A stretch of DNA of 64,000 nt from Acanthaster planci. Taxonomy: Eukaryota; Echinodermata; Asteroidea; Valvatida; Acanthasteridae. The position numbers were made by a program, and so were the translations under genes. Numbering within the stretch: the first letter of the stretch is position 1; each line of letters opens with the position of its first letter. The stretch is taken from assembly GCF_001949145.1 (NCBI RefSeq), contig NW_019091378.1:508108-572107 (forward strand), written 5' to 3'. Below the pieces are notes generated by a model, which was given only the letters and a program-made list of their open reading frames with translations, did no database searches and had not been told where the DNA came from. Below are positions 14,557 to 27,200 of the stretch, piece by piece.

Positions 14557-17218
14557 AAAATATATGCCAAAGTCTTATGACAAATCCACTTAGCAAATGG
14601 ATATACCCTGGTGGGTGCATGCACAGTAAAGTGATGATCGTTTGAAAGTTGCGATGAAGGGTTCAGGAACACCACGAAAGGCGTTTACGCTGCTGTCAAA
14701 AAAATGTCTAAAATTACTGGACAAGTTGAAGTGACGCGTTACGAACTCGACAGCCCTGCGATGGATGATTGTATTGGAGCCTTGAAGCGACAAGCGAGGG
14801 GCTGTCAAGGGGGACCACTGACGTATCGACGAGAGGCTACAGCAACTACGTACTGGCATACCATGAAAGCACACGCTTGCACGAAAACAAATTGCTGTTG
14901 TATACTGTAATGGCTATATTCAAGCACGGACGAAAGTATCTTGGGAATGAAAGCTAGAGGGATTTTGATAAAAAACACGTGCTTTGAGAGGAAACTACTC
15001 AATCAATACAGATGCCTCACTGAAGAACAACATCTTATATCAAGTATTTCACCGAAATGGAGGGCACTTCATCGAGAAATTTTCGTTTCTGGTGGCTCTA
15101 GAAGTAAACAACGACAAGAGTTTTCTTAGGTATTTTGCCATGGCCCAGGGGCACCACATCGGCTCTTCCCGTTTATTGGTTTCTGGGTGGCAAAGTTGGC
15201 CAACTTCCCCTTGATTGTATAAAAATGGACACAATGAATCCCGCCCTCCTGCGACGCTGACATTCTTCCTATATAGGCGCGTCGCAAATGCCTTTCCATT
15301 CAAATATTCGAAAATTGAGAAATGTCAGACTCGGGGATTCTTGCTCGTCCACTGAGGCGGTCTTCCACCGGCATGCAGTTGACCGGGGCGAATCCGGCAC
15401 CCTTATCCTTCAGATGTTTTTTTCCAAGCGAGAAAAAAGTTCTCAACTTTTTTCACCCCTTAAATTCACAGACAAACATTTGCCACAAAAATATACCCAA
15501 CTCGCATTTGAGGCTCGTGCGAGCCCACTGACTGTAAAAGCTATCTAGAAACTATCCAGTGTCTTGGCATACTTCGCTTGGTCTTGGGCTCAGTTGCTAA
15601 TGACTCTTATGAGAATCGAGACTCCCAAGAAGACTAACATCCTTACCACTCGCGCGTGTTGGTTGAGCGAAAATGAGACAGAAACAAAATTATTCACCAT
15701 AATCCTTTAAAGTACAACAATTAAGGAAAATGTGCAAGCTCTAACGTTCTGCGTATAATTCACACAGTATTTACCGTATTCGAGGGCCCATATGACCTTT
15801 ATACTGCATGTAAGGCTACCATCAGTTGTTAGCAAGACAAGTTCACCTTTTCACGATCGAAGTGTCAGATTGATTAGTACATGCCGTGTGTATGCTGTGC
15901 AGGTAGCGTATACACAGCATATAGTCGTTGGAAACATTACAAAGGAAGGGAAGTTTCCACTCAATTTCGTTTGCTCACAGCGTTTTTGTCAGAGATTTAC
16001 CAAACACAATTCCGGACCTCTGAGAGTCAAACAAGATATTCAGAATGAGGTTTGTGAAAGCGCGCGAACTGAACGTGCAGCGCTAATTTGAAAGACCATT
16101 TCTGTCCATGAAATGAACAACGTTTGCAAATTGAATCAAGGGGGTTACGAGTACTAAGGAGAAAAAATTTTAAATCATAAACATTTTGTACTTATCAGAT
16201 GCTGGTTACACGTACGAGGTTTCTATCTTGAACTCCCTTTGTTTTGATTAAGGCTCTACACAAGCCAGCCATGATTAAAACTTCCAACTTGAATTACCGG
16301 TATATGAATGGTATCTACTTTCAATGACAAGGTATGTTTTTTCTGGCCACACAAAAGTTTTAAAAGCACTTGATAATTCTCAAATAGAGGCATTTCCAAC
16401 AACGAGCCAGCCAAAACCCCTGGTAACATGACACGCACGACTTATCCTCCGAGTCTATACCAAACGCTGGTGGGGGTCGGCAGTGTTTTTGACAATGGCC
16501 ATTTTGGCAATTCTGGAGGGGGGGCTAAGGGGCAGTGATCTCGCAAAACAAGGGAGGATTGTGGCTTTAACTCCCTAAGCTGCTGGCTAGATCTTCACTG
16601 GCTTGGCAAATCAAAACACGTAGTTACATGCAAGGAATAGCCAAACCACTACCCAAAAAATGACCCTAACAGCAATATCCATCACAAAGCCTGCCTGGAA
16701 TAATATTTCGCAAATTCAGTTTGGCGGGTTGCTAGATTGTACAGCGACAATTTCTCTTTTTATCAGGAAAAAAGAGCTATCAAAATAAGCATTGACTTGA
16801 GATGTTTGGAAAATTTCTCAAAGCTTAAGAAACTACGACACAATACCGTTGAGAAAGAGCGTACGATTTAAAGATTTAAATTTAAAGTGTATGTGAGTGA
16901 AACTCCCTTGTAATAAACGTAATTTTGACAATGTTGAAAAGAATGAAAGGCACACCCACATTAAATCCAGGGGTCCTGAAGAACGTGTAGCGAAATGGTA
17001 GAGAATGGATCTTTTGTGCAAGGTTGGCTGGCTTACCTATAGAAGATTTCCAATTTGAACGCGCACTTTCTTGGGCCATTCAAGCCTAACATTAGATACA
17101 TTAACGCTTATCACGTTTTTCCCCTTTAGTTCTGTACACCGAATGCACTAAACATTTTTAAAGCCCTTGCTGATTCCGAATGCTGGCATTTTCAGGAGCG
17201 GACGCCGCACACAGCAGA

Positions 17219-18196
17219 ATGGACGCAGGATTGCTAATCCGTGTCTACCAAACGTTGATCGGGATCGTTGGTGTCGTTGGCAATGGGCTCGTTTGTCTTG
17301 TCATCTACCGTGTCTCCTCCATGCACACCACGACCAATGCTTTCATCTTCAACCAGGCCGCAATCGACTTGCTCGGGTCTCTAGTCATGGCCGTACGGAG
17401 CAACATGCCCGCTCTCCCCGTTCCCGTTCCTGGTGGTATAGTCGGCTACCTTCTCTGCAAGATTTACAATGCCTACGCAGTTCAGTTTTCGTTGTTTGAT
17501 GCATCGACATATAACCTAATGACAGTCACATTGGAGCGCTATGTAGCCATCGTCTATCCTTACACTTACCCTAGAATCTTCGGAAAGCGCAAAGCAGTGG
17601 CAGCATTTCTAATAGCTGGATGGGTTCTTGGATTCGTCGTGTCTTGCACGGCCGCCGCTGTGATTAACTACCATCACAATGGGTACTGCGCTCGGCAGAC
17701 TGGCTCGGGCGCTTTGGGTGTAGTTGTGGCCATGGTGAATTTCTTCATCCCTTCGCTGGTGATGCTGGTATCGTACATACACATCACAGTCGTCCTCAAG
17801 AGAAGCGCCGACCAAGTGGCTCCCGGTCTGGCGACACTGACCAGACCTGCTTCTGACCAACAGAACCAAGATGGAACAACAAGCAACGGCACCGCAGCAA
17901 GCGCCACGCAGCAAGAGACCCAGAGAGAGTCCCTCCTCCGGGCGAGGCGCAACACCTTCAAGACTCTCTTGTTGGTCTTTGTGGTTTTTGTCCTGTGCTG
18001 GCTTCCCCATTCCACCATCTTCCTGGTTTTTGACTTAGGAGGTGGTGTTCATTTCAGTCCTGTGCTGTTCTTTTTCGGAGCTGTTACCCTCTCGGCAAAT
18101 GTTTGCGTCAACCCGTTCATCTACGCCGTCAAATATAAACAGTTCAGGGCCGGATTCCGTAAAATTTTCGGTCTTCGTCCCGTAGAGGAATGGTGA
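17219..18196 (+). CDS. Class A (rhodopsin-type) G protein-coupled receptor, peptide-receptor-like, single coding exon
   Basis: A 325-aa seven-helix plasma-membrane receptor. TM1 has GN (N22), TM2 D50, TM3 has C80 and ends in E106-R107-Y108 followed by AIVYP. TM4 has W135, ECL2 C157 (disulphide partner of C80) and TM5 P178. TM6 has the CWLP toggle (260-263) and TM7 has N298-PFIY. The third intracellular loop (about 195-245) is Gln/Thr/Ser-rich. Ligand unknown; the TLERYVAIVYP style recalls galanin/allatostatin-like receptors and the expanded, mostly intronless receptor families of echinoderms. Start: an in-frame ATG lies at 17180, but a good 3' splice site (cattttcag, ending 17194) sits between it and the ATG at 17219, which has A at -3 and G at +4. 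I chose 17219. Only about 7 residues precede TM1, so an upstream exon could add an N-terminus. A broken tandem copy follows at 18.69 kb. Confidence 0.88.
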   Translation: MDAGLLIRVYQTLIGIVGVVGNGLVCLVIYRVSSMHTTTNAFIFNQAAIDLLGSLVMAVRSNMPALPVPVPGGIVGYLLCKIYNAYAVQFSLFDASTYNLMTVTLERYVAIVYPYTYPRIFGKRKAVAAFLIAGWVLGFVVSCTAAAVINYHHNGYCARQTGSGALGVVVAMVNFFIPSLVMLVSYIHITVVLKRSADQVAPGLATLTRPASDQQNQDGTTSNGTAASATQQETQRESLLRARRNTFKTLLLVFVVFVLCWLPHSTIFLVFDLGGGVHFSPVLFFFGAVTLSANVCVNPFIYAVKYKQFRAGFRKIFGLRPVEEW

Positions 18197-18617
18197 ATGA
18201 TCAATGATATAACTGACACCAAAACACCATAAACGAAGATGACAACGGCGTCGTATTCCAAACTAATTGTTATCCCTGCAAGATTACTGACCCAACAAAC
18301 TCCACGTCACATCTTGATGATTACTCCTTCATTTTCACTTTTCACGATCAACAACCCCGATAAACTACTGCTGTTGACATCCAGGTCATCACTCTTCAAT
18401 TGGTATACTACAACGGGTAAATATATTCTTTTTTTATATATATATATATGCATTTGCCAAGCCCTAAGAATGTGAAGAAACAGATTCTTTCACATAAAAC
18501 GGAGCCCGAAAGGGGTCACCCGTCGATTGCGTAATAAACATGGAGTACTTGATAGAGAGTACTTCAAGCAACATAGGAAAGCGACTCTGATTGGGTTCCA
18601 ACAGACGGCTTGGGTTC

Positions 18618-18677
18618 TGTAAAAAAAAAAAGCAACACATAATCCCCCCAGCGACAAAAACAACAACAACAACAACA
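18618..18677 (+). repeat. A-run and (AAC)n microsatellite at the pseudogene breakpoint
   Basis: An A11 run and a run of AAC/CAA units lie immediately upstream of the point where similarity to the intact receptor starts. This is compatible with slippage or microhomology at the duplication junction, but does not prove it. A (TA)n tract also occurs at 18435-18449. Confidence 0.7.
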
Positions 18678-18687
18678 TAAATGTTCC

Positions 18688-19527
18688 CGCCAATGCTTTC
18701 ATCTCCAACTAGGCGGCCATCAACTTGCTCGGGTCTCAGGTCATGGCCAGACAGAGCCAAATGCCAGCTCCCCCTGTCCCAGTTCCTGGTGGTATAGCCG
18801 GCTACCTACTCTGCAAGATAGACAATGGATACGCAATCCTGCAGTGGTCGTTGTTCACGGTATCGACGAACAACTTGATGGCAGTCGCCTTGGAGCCCTG
18901 GATTGCCAGTGTGTACCCTTCAGCTTCCCAAAGATCTTCGTTAAGTGCAAAGTAGCGGGGGTTGTTTTCTTCCTTCTCCTGCACAACCTCTTTTGCAGTC
19001 AACAACTATCACGGTGGCAAATGCGCTCAGAACACCAGCTTGGGCGTCTTGGGCGTAGCCATAGCCATGCTGAACTTCTTCATCTCTTTGCTAGTGATGT
19101 GGGCGTCTTACTCGCATATTACCGTCGTCCTCAAGAGAAGCGCTGACCGAGTGGCTCTCAGTCTGGCTATACGCTGACCAGACCTGCTCTTGATCAACAG
19201 AACCAAGATGGAACGACACCACGCAACGGCACCGCAGTAGGCGCCACGCAGCAAAAGACAAAGGGAGAGTCCCTCCTTCGGCGAGGAGTAAACATCTTAA
19301 AGACCCTCCTGCCGATGTTGTGCTCATCATCTTTTGGCTTCCCAATCAGATAATCTTCTTGATCTTCAATCTCGGCGGACCTCTCTACATGAGCTGTTTT
19401 CTGTATTATTTCTCCGCCACCCTGGTTGCCTCAAACTCCGGCGCTAATCCATTAATTTTCGCTCGAAAATACAAACAATTCCGAGTTGCCTTCCTGAAGG
19501 CTGGCTCGTCGTGCTACAAACGGTGAA
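18688..19527 (+). pseudogene. Tandem, 5'-truncated pseudogene copy of the upstream GPCR
   Basis: Nucleotide similarity to the receptor at 17.2-18.2 kb begins abruptly at the codons for the start of TM2 and continues to the C-terminus. Breaks: TAG at 18710 where the intact gene has Gln; a one-base deletion near 18930 just after TM3; a frame change near 18990; an insertion near 19165 followed by a stop; and another frame change near 19310. ERY has become EPW and NPFIY has become NPLIF. TM1 is missing. The 5' breakpoint adjoins an A-run and a CAA repeat (18618-18677). It cannot encode a receptor. Confidence 0.9.
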
Positions 19528-22500
19528 TCCTTCAGCATCAACGTCATAGATATCTAACATGTTGTGCCCTGATCCCCAGGTCCATTTTTTTTTGTTCGGT
19601 TTTTTTTTAAAGGTTGCATCTTTAGTCATGTTATGCTCAGATCTTTCACATGCTTTGTAAGATTGATCTGTTTTGCGCGTGAATGGAATGTGGCCTGTGA
19701 TTAACAGTCACTTAGACAGCGAATACTGCCAACTGCACGGAACAAGACAATTTCCTTGACAGTGTGACCGGGTAAACGTTTATTTGGGAATGATGCAGTG
19801 TAGGACATCGAATCCATTTAAGACATCAGAGCTCTAATTACTTAATTTTTACTGTCCTGTCGGTACTGGCGAATTTAGGGCCACCGCCGTTAGGAAACTG
19901 TTGGACCGCTCACTGATATTATTCACATCAGACACGAAATCGAGGCTGCCAGTGAAATGAGTTTTGAACCTGAACGCTGTGGATAAGGAGCCAACACAGT
20001 TAACACATTTTACTTCAATGAGCTGTGACCAATTGTACTAAATTAGGAATCATTAAATTTTCATCGTCTATTTTTGGCTTACACGCAAAATCGTGGATGG
20101 TGAGGAAATCGGCACTTTAAAGTCATCACCATACAGACTGGAAACTTGAGAAGGTGAGTTCAGGCACATTTTATTAATATTTGGATTCGCGGAACACGAT
20201 ATAAACATGGACAAATTGCAAATAAGGCCCATAGGGCGGCCGTTTAATGCACATACGGAACTTAGTACTGCAACTCCATTTGTTTGAGGGTTTGAGGACC
20301 TTCCGGATTTCGGATGATGTATGATGTAAACTTTTACCCTTGGCTTGCAAGACTTACAATTCAATATGTCTGTAATTTTCTGCAAATGAGATCTGAATGT
20401 GGGATCACGTAGATGGATCAACAGGTACAGCTGTCAAATGAAAGTCTTTTGTGCTTATCTAAGTCTTCATGTCAAAAGCTAAGCTTTGTGGACTTGTTAA
20501 TGATAGTTAGGCACCTAATTTATACACGATTTAAATATGCATTGGAAATGGTTTGTCATCATTTGAAGTACCCTAACGCTGTATCACAGTAAAACTCATA
20601 AAAAGTAAGGTTATTACTAATAATTACTATTTAATTATATATTATTGTATGATAAAATACAGTCTATTTATGTTAAGCGATTTAATTAAGCAGTTCTATA
20701 TAATTTATATGAAGCCTATACCACGGCTGTTACACAAAGGGGCTCCTCTTATGGAGAGGTATTCCTTTAAAGTTTCCGCAATTTGGGCGCCTCCTTCCCA
20801 TGCATGTCATACAGCGATGTCACTGTGGACTAAATTGTGCGAGTGGCTGTGTCTGTCGGCCCGGGCTAATCAACCAACGCACCGCGACACCGACAGCCCT
20901 TCCGCCCGGTGTCTCCCGCGCAGAACACCCGTTGGCCCCCAGGCTGTGTCTGTGCTCTAACGGTCCAGCTTGTACTCTGTATTCCTCATTTCTCACAATA
21001 TTATGCACCCGGGGATGTCTAGTTCTTCACATTTCATGTTGTTAAGTGTATTTGAATACTAGCTAAACAAAACAAATTCCGAGATTTACGATCACGTATT
21101 TTAAGGGCTGTCTTGATTACCTCGTGCAAAACAAGCGTCTGCCAAAGAGGGCGCTCGACCCCAACGCTTACCCAATCAAAACCGTTGCAACTGTTTTTCT
21201 TATAAACTAACAGTAATGGTGTTTCAGTAAATTATCAATTGTGCATTATGAAATATCTTCGTATAAAACAAATACTGACCATGAATGCAATAAACCCCCC
21301 AAATCTCTGCGTTCTCACCACTTCGGATTTGATCGGAATCTCCGGTTCGGCATGAGTCCATGTCACGGTTGTCCTATTTGCAAGCGCATGACACTGAATC
21401 CAACATTAGAAATCATTTCATTCAAAGTCTCCGTGTGATTGCCGGGCCCAAGGATGAAGGCGACTCGGGAATGAAGTAAAGCTTTGAAAAACAAAAACTT
21501 GTATAGTGCCGGTTCAACGGAAGGGCTCGATTGAAGAACGTTTGAACGACGCCCTCTTTTGGTGTATTGTTTCCTTTAGGCAAAGGCATATTTGTTCTTA
21601 ACATGTTCCCAGTTTATATTGAAGTCGTTGAATTTGTAAATAGCAAAGTTAAAGGACGACTGTAATTAATCGTAATGCAGTCTTCTGTGTATTAAAACGA
21701 TTGTAACGTAATGCGGCAATACCAGCTTTAAAACTTATTTTATTCACAATGTAACCAAAAATCAATTTCGCCGCTTTCAAAAAAAAGTTAATCTTAACGT
21801 ATTATCGCTTTGTGTACAATCATCTTAAGTTTCAACATCGTTCAGAAAGCGCACACAAAGCAAGGATCATAACAACAATGTAGAAAACCAGAACTGCGTT
21901 TCCAAACATCATGCAGAAGTTGTTCCAACATAATAGAAAGGGGTTGGAGGGAAAAATGGAAAAGAAAACGATTTCAGGAAAATATAAACTTGCTGAATGG
22001 GACATAAGAGGCGTGGACAAGGAATAAATTGATAGGGGAGGGACAAGGAATGCAAAATGGAGGTTACTCCGTCAGCTACAGACAAAAAAAGAGAGACAAG
22101 GAGAGAGCGGAACAGCCGGAAAGACAGCGAGAAAACGAACCTTGCACTCAGTACACAATTGGATATTCGTTTGATTTTAGCTGATTGGTTGAGAGCAGCA
22201 AGGAGTGAATCGTAGCGTGAATAATTTACAGTCTCCAAAGACATCTCCATTGATAAAACTGATTTCTGTCTTCAATACCTCCCACTGATGAAGATAACAC
22301 TGGCCATACGGTCCCACTTTTACGATCTACGGACAGAACCCATATGACCGGTGTTTGGGTAATTTTTCCCCGCTCGTTTTCTCCCAGTCTTTTCTTTTTC
22401 TTTCTTCTTCTTTTTTTTTTCGATCAGAGCAACCTGTCCGACTTAAGTCTTCCCCAATCTGCAAGCAAAACAAAGCGTCAATGTAATCTTCGTGTTTGCT

Positions 22501-24265
22501 AAAACAAGGCAATCAGCCTAAGTACTGGTCCCAGCGCGGCACGCGGGAGTTAGCGGAGCAAGGGCTTATGAGCCGCCGGTAAGCCGCGGCTTAGGCCCCG
22601 GGATTAGGCGAGGGTCCCCACGCGCTCGGGCGAGGGTAATGCGGCGTGAGCGCGGACCAAATTCGCCGTAATGGTAATTGAAAAAGAGTCTTTTTGGTGA
22701 TGCTGTGGCGATGATGAAGAGGAAGGAGAGATGATGAGAAGACCATCAATGAGAAATAGAACCGCCGTTAGATTGAAAGGGTTCCTACAAGAAAAACCCG
22801 ATTTCTCTGGATGTGGAAACTGCGTAGGGCGTCACATTGCTGTAGGCTTTTTGGTCAATCAAACATTATCTGCCAAGTCCTTAATTATTTGTCTTTCAGT
22901 TTAATTAAAATCAGTGCATTCTTTCTTTTAGTTGTTTCAGCCTGCCTTGAAAATAGCATACAGCAGACAATAACTTGGAGTAATTCTCCTTGGAGGCAAT
23001 CGCAGTTTGGTGAAGTGACCGAGAAGTTGTTTTGAAATCCAGTCAGAAAGAGAACGAAACAATGTATTAAATATACGCTTTGCTCCTTAGTATATATTGA
23101 ATTGAGTGAAATTGAATAAATATGTTGGCCAGGTTTATTTTTCCCCACCTGAATCAAGCAAGTTCACACAGTGAAGATGCTCTGACATAAAATGAAACGA
23201 AACAAACAGCAAAACAGAAACACAGCAAAAACCGCACTGGAAGGTCAGCCGTCCGTGATCGCGATTGGTTGAGGTACTTGTGCGCTGCGATATTCGCTTG
23301 AACAACGAGAGCTGTGTGTTAATAGGCCTAACCGACTAAAAACGAAGGCGTAGCGATGGAGATGTAAAACGCTGCGAACGCCTGGCTGAAACTTCACACC
23401 ACATTGGCTAGGAGAGCCCTTCTCGTTGGAGGAGGTACTTTCCAGTTGATCGGGTGTCAAGTGGATAGAGAGATATCGAGAGTTAGACGGTGGGAAAAGA
23501 GGTGTCTCAAGGGACTAGCGGGAAGGATGCGGTGTGAGCCGGCGAAGTGAAGTCCCCTGATTTGGTCAAGTGCGCGGGGCTGCAGTAGCTGCATGCACTC
23601 GGCGCGCGATGGATGGACAGTGTACAACCTCGATCGCGTGTAGGGTCAATAGGCAAAAGATGCCCGCGTTAGCATGTAAACGAGAGCATTCCTTCACATG
23701 ACAAAGCCAGCAAAAGTCCTACTCTTAATGCAACAATACTTGGCTTTCCCGAGCAATATTAAACTGTAGAGTCGTCCAATTCAATTCAATGAATACGTTT
23801 AAACACGATATTAACATCAGCTGCATTCTACGTAAAAATAATAATAATAACAACAATATAAGATAAAAATTACCGGGCCGACAGGTTGCCATGTAATTCA
23901 CATTAAGTCACACTTCGTTCGCACACATTAGTGAACATGTGACGTGCGACATACTGTGTCTTTATTACAACACACTGCCTTCAACTATAAATGAAAACCA
24001 ACGTCTACGTTCGACGATCATAACCTTTGGCGCTCCTGCACCCAATAAATTGAATTTCGGAGCAGTTTATTGGCAAATCCCCGATCCTTCCAAGTGAAGC
24101 CAACCAATTAGACGGTTTAATATCATTTTGAAGACGGCCTTACAAAGTTCCACAATCGATAATAGGAAAGATATTGATAATTATTACCGGGCCCCATAAC
24201 GATATTAACACAACATCGGGGAGAGAATAGGCCATTGCGAGCGGCGGTCTAAGCACACCAGCCGG

Positions 24266-24286
24266 GCACAGACACACACACACACT
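24266..24286. repeat. (CA)n microsatellite
   Basis: A near-perfect CA run in a GC-rich flank. Confidence 0.85.
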
Positions 24287-27200
24287 GGCGCAGAAATTAA
24301 GACCACGGTGGCTCTTTTTTTGTCTGAGGGGAAAGACTTGGGGTCCAGTAATCTTGGTTGTCTGGCCAGGAAATGATAACGACTTGGGTTATGTTTTCAG
24401 CCATAATCCTGTTAAAATTCAATCAATCTTATAGGAGAAGATCCACTTAGCGCAGACGAGCTAATCAAGTGATTGAAGGTATTACGGGGCTGAGTCTCTC
24501 CTGCCCGAACTCGGGGGGCTGGGGCCCCGGTGTATAGGCCGCGGCCGCGCGCATCGCTGCTAATCAAGAACCTGGCGTGGTATTTTGTCTACCAGCGCGC
24601 TGAGATCAGCTTTTGTCGCAGCTCGCTTTTTTCCCCGTCTATCCTTGTCCCCATCTTAGGGATTTTGCTTGAGGAAATCTTCAGGAATTATTTTCTCCCG
24701 TCCTTAGCGAATCGGGGCGTCTGCGTGTTCAATCGTACGAGAACAGCCAGGGTAGACACTATACGCCCTAAATTATGTCATACTTTTCAGCGTTACAATG
24801 AATCCCAACCAGCAAGACTGGACCACCTATATTTAGTATTTTTCTCTAAGATAATCATCGAGCCCGATGTCGAACATTTCCCCCACCGTCCCCTTGGTTT
24901 GGGGATTGGAAGATAGTGATTAGGTTTCGTGACTTCGGACCCTTACCCGACACCTCCAATCGTATCTCATTATCGGCACAGGAAAGTGCAGCTAACCCGT
25001 GAACTCGGAGCACTCTTCGCCTCGGTTCAACCCTCTCTCTCTCGCTGCTGACACCGACGACAGGATGAAACTACCCCGAGCTGTGTCACTCAAACCGACT
25101 TCACTTAAAGGGGGAAGTCATGACGTGACTGTCCGAGTCCTGAACGGAATTGCACCGTTAATTGTACACACACCGTCCCCTTGGTCAACCTGCGCAATTC
25201 TTTAAAAAATGACTATATCGAAATAGACACTTTGTGAATGAACGCCCTTAAATAAACACAAACAAGGTATTGTCTATAGTTACTAAACAAATAACAAAGC
25301 CTTACAACACTGTCAAGCAATCTTTGGATAGTGACAACCATGTTAACAATGATAAAAAAAACCACATGTGAATCAAGAGCAGTTGTAAAGCCATAGCAGG
25401 TAAGCTGGACTCTGACAATAGGTGGCGCTGTTCACGAAAGCACCCATGCATAAAATGCTTTTACTTTTGTAAATTTAATTTACATCGTACTCCTTTTCTG
25501 TTAACTTTCCGCTCTGTACACAGTACACTGGATCGGGGTTTGTAATTGAGATGTCCCATCCCCAACCTATATCACCTCGTGATTTACAGCCTTTGTTTGG
25601 ACGGTGAAAAGCAAGCGACCAACGTCGCCAACATTACTGTCCTTATGAAGTATAATGGTTGAAGTCCTCGCTCGTTAAAATCGAATTCAAATTCTATCAC
25701 TTACAGTTCATCTTAACTTAAACTTATCACAAACTCGTGTTAGCAACATCACCGAAAAAAGAGAAAAAAAACGGGGAAAAACCTTGGACAAACGCCATCC
25801 AAACGGACCACAATCAGAAAACAGTTTTCGCAAAGAATAGAAAAAAACGCTGAGAAATTCTCGAAGGAGCTAGGCCCGGCTGTGGCACATTTTATATCAA
25901 TTTGCAAAATTATTTGTCAAATTGCGCGCCCCGCACCCCGCTAGTCGCCGTGACAATCCTGATTGTTTAATTCCACAGCCAGAGATACGGGGAGACTCCA
26001 CGCTCAATTCAATTTTCCTCCCCGCACGCTCATTGTTCGCTTTCCTGACGACACAAGAGTTGCTCACCGCCAATGAAATTGTCCAGCATCGCCTTGAATT
26101 GGTCTTTTTGTCACCGAAAAACAGTCAGCACAAACTCAAGGCTGTCCTGGCTTTGCCGCGTCCGTTGTCTAATTCTGAACCTCCGGTTTAGTTTAGGGTA
26201 TCGCTCTTGATGTATCTGATTGAGTTTGGCTTTTTCTTCCTCCTTTGTTTCCTTTATTGTTGCACAAACTTTGAGAATGCAGCAATTGAAATAAAAAAAG
26301 ACAGAAAATCGGAAACAAATTATCACACAACAGTGAACAACGTACAGCCGGGCACACACGACACAATCACGTGTGCTGTCCTGCGCATTCTCGTGAATTT
26401 CTATTTATAGACTGTCTTTCATCCGTTTCTTCAAGTCGTTGAGGAAAAACGGGTTTGGCTTCTCTGTTCAGTTTCACAACAATTTCAGTTGACCGGAATT
26501 CGAAGTCTATAATTTCAACTCAATGGTAAACATAAGTTGCTAGCAAGGAGTATTCCATACGGAATATTATATTATACAATTCTAAAAGTATTAAATGTAT
26601 TCTCAACAGACCTGAATGGTGTAGTTACCAGCGTCTTGTTGCGCTGTCCAAAAATTATTCGTCAGACGGGAACCGACACTTCGCAAAGCGCCGTGTATCA
26701 TGTGTTACAGGAAGCCTCTCCGGTTTGAATTCCCCTGGTTGTGGATAGACATGATGAGGGAAGTACCCATATGTAATACGTATTAATGAAAACCAAGTGT
26801 TTATGGGAGTGGGCTATGTGCAATGTTGGATTGTAAGAAACAGAACCTGCAAACAGCCACACGCCGATAAAAGTTGGGACGCCAACGACTGAGTGCTTTG
26901 AAAGTGCAACCTCGCTTCTATCCCAACATGGAAGATCCGTACGGGGGCCAGATATGGCAAAGTTCCCGACACCCCAAGACGGTACACAGAATCTCCCATG
27001 AACTGCTGTTGATAATGGACTCTGTGAATAGTATAAACAGCCGCTTAGGAACAAATCAGCGAGCGGTTCCTTCGGCCGCCAGCCATTGGTGTCTCGGGCG
27101 ACAATACCCTTCTCCAACACATCTAATATCCCCCGATGTCCCCTAAATTATGCATATTGGCATCAGATTGCCCGATAAGTTTGATTGAACCAAAGCAAAT

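Larger units (their letters stand above)
6472..17160. other. Gene-less stretch upstream of the first GPCR
   Basis: Besides the polypurine tract, tandem duplication, CA repeat, CRE and palindromic cluster listed separately, I see only AT-rich DNA with GC-rich patches (about 7650-7760, 10620-10760, 12500-12650). No exon family is recognisable. Confidence 0.5.

Noticed and set aside
17609-18018. Two long minus-strand open frames (133 and 114 codons)
   Set aside because: They lie antisense to the intact GPCR and arise from its codon composition.
26698-27120. A 140-codon minus-strand open frame
   Set aside because: No domain, no membrane pattern and no plausible exon boundaries.
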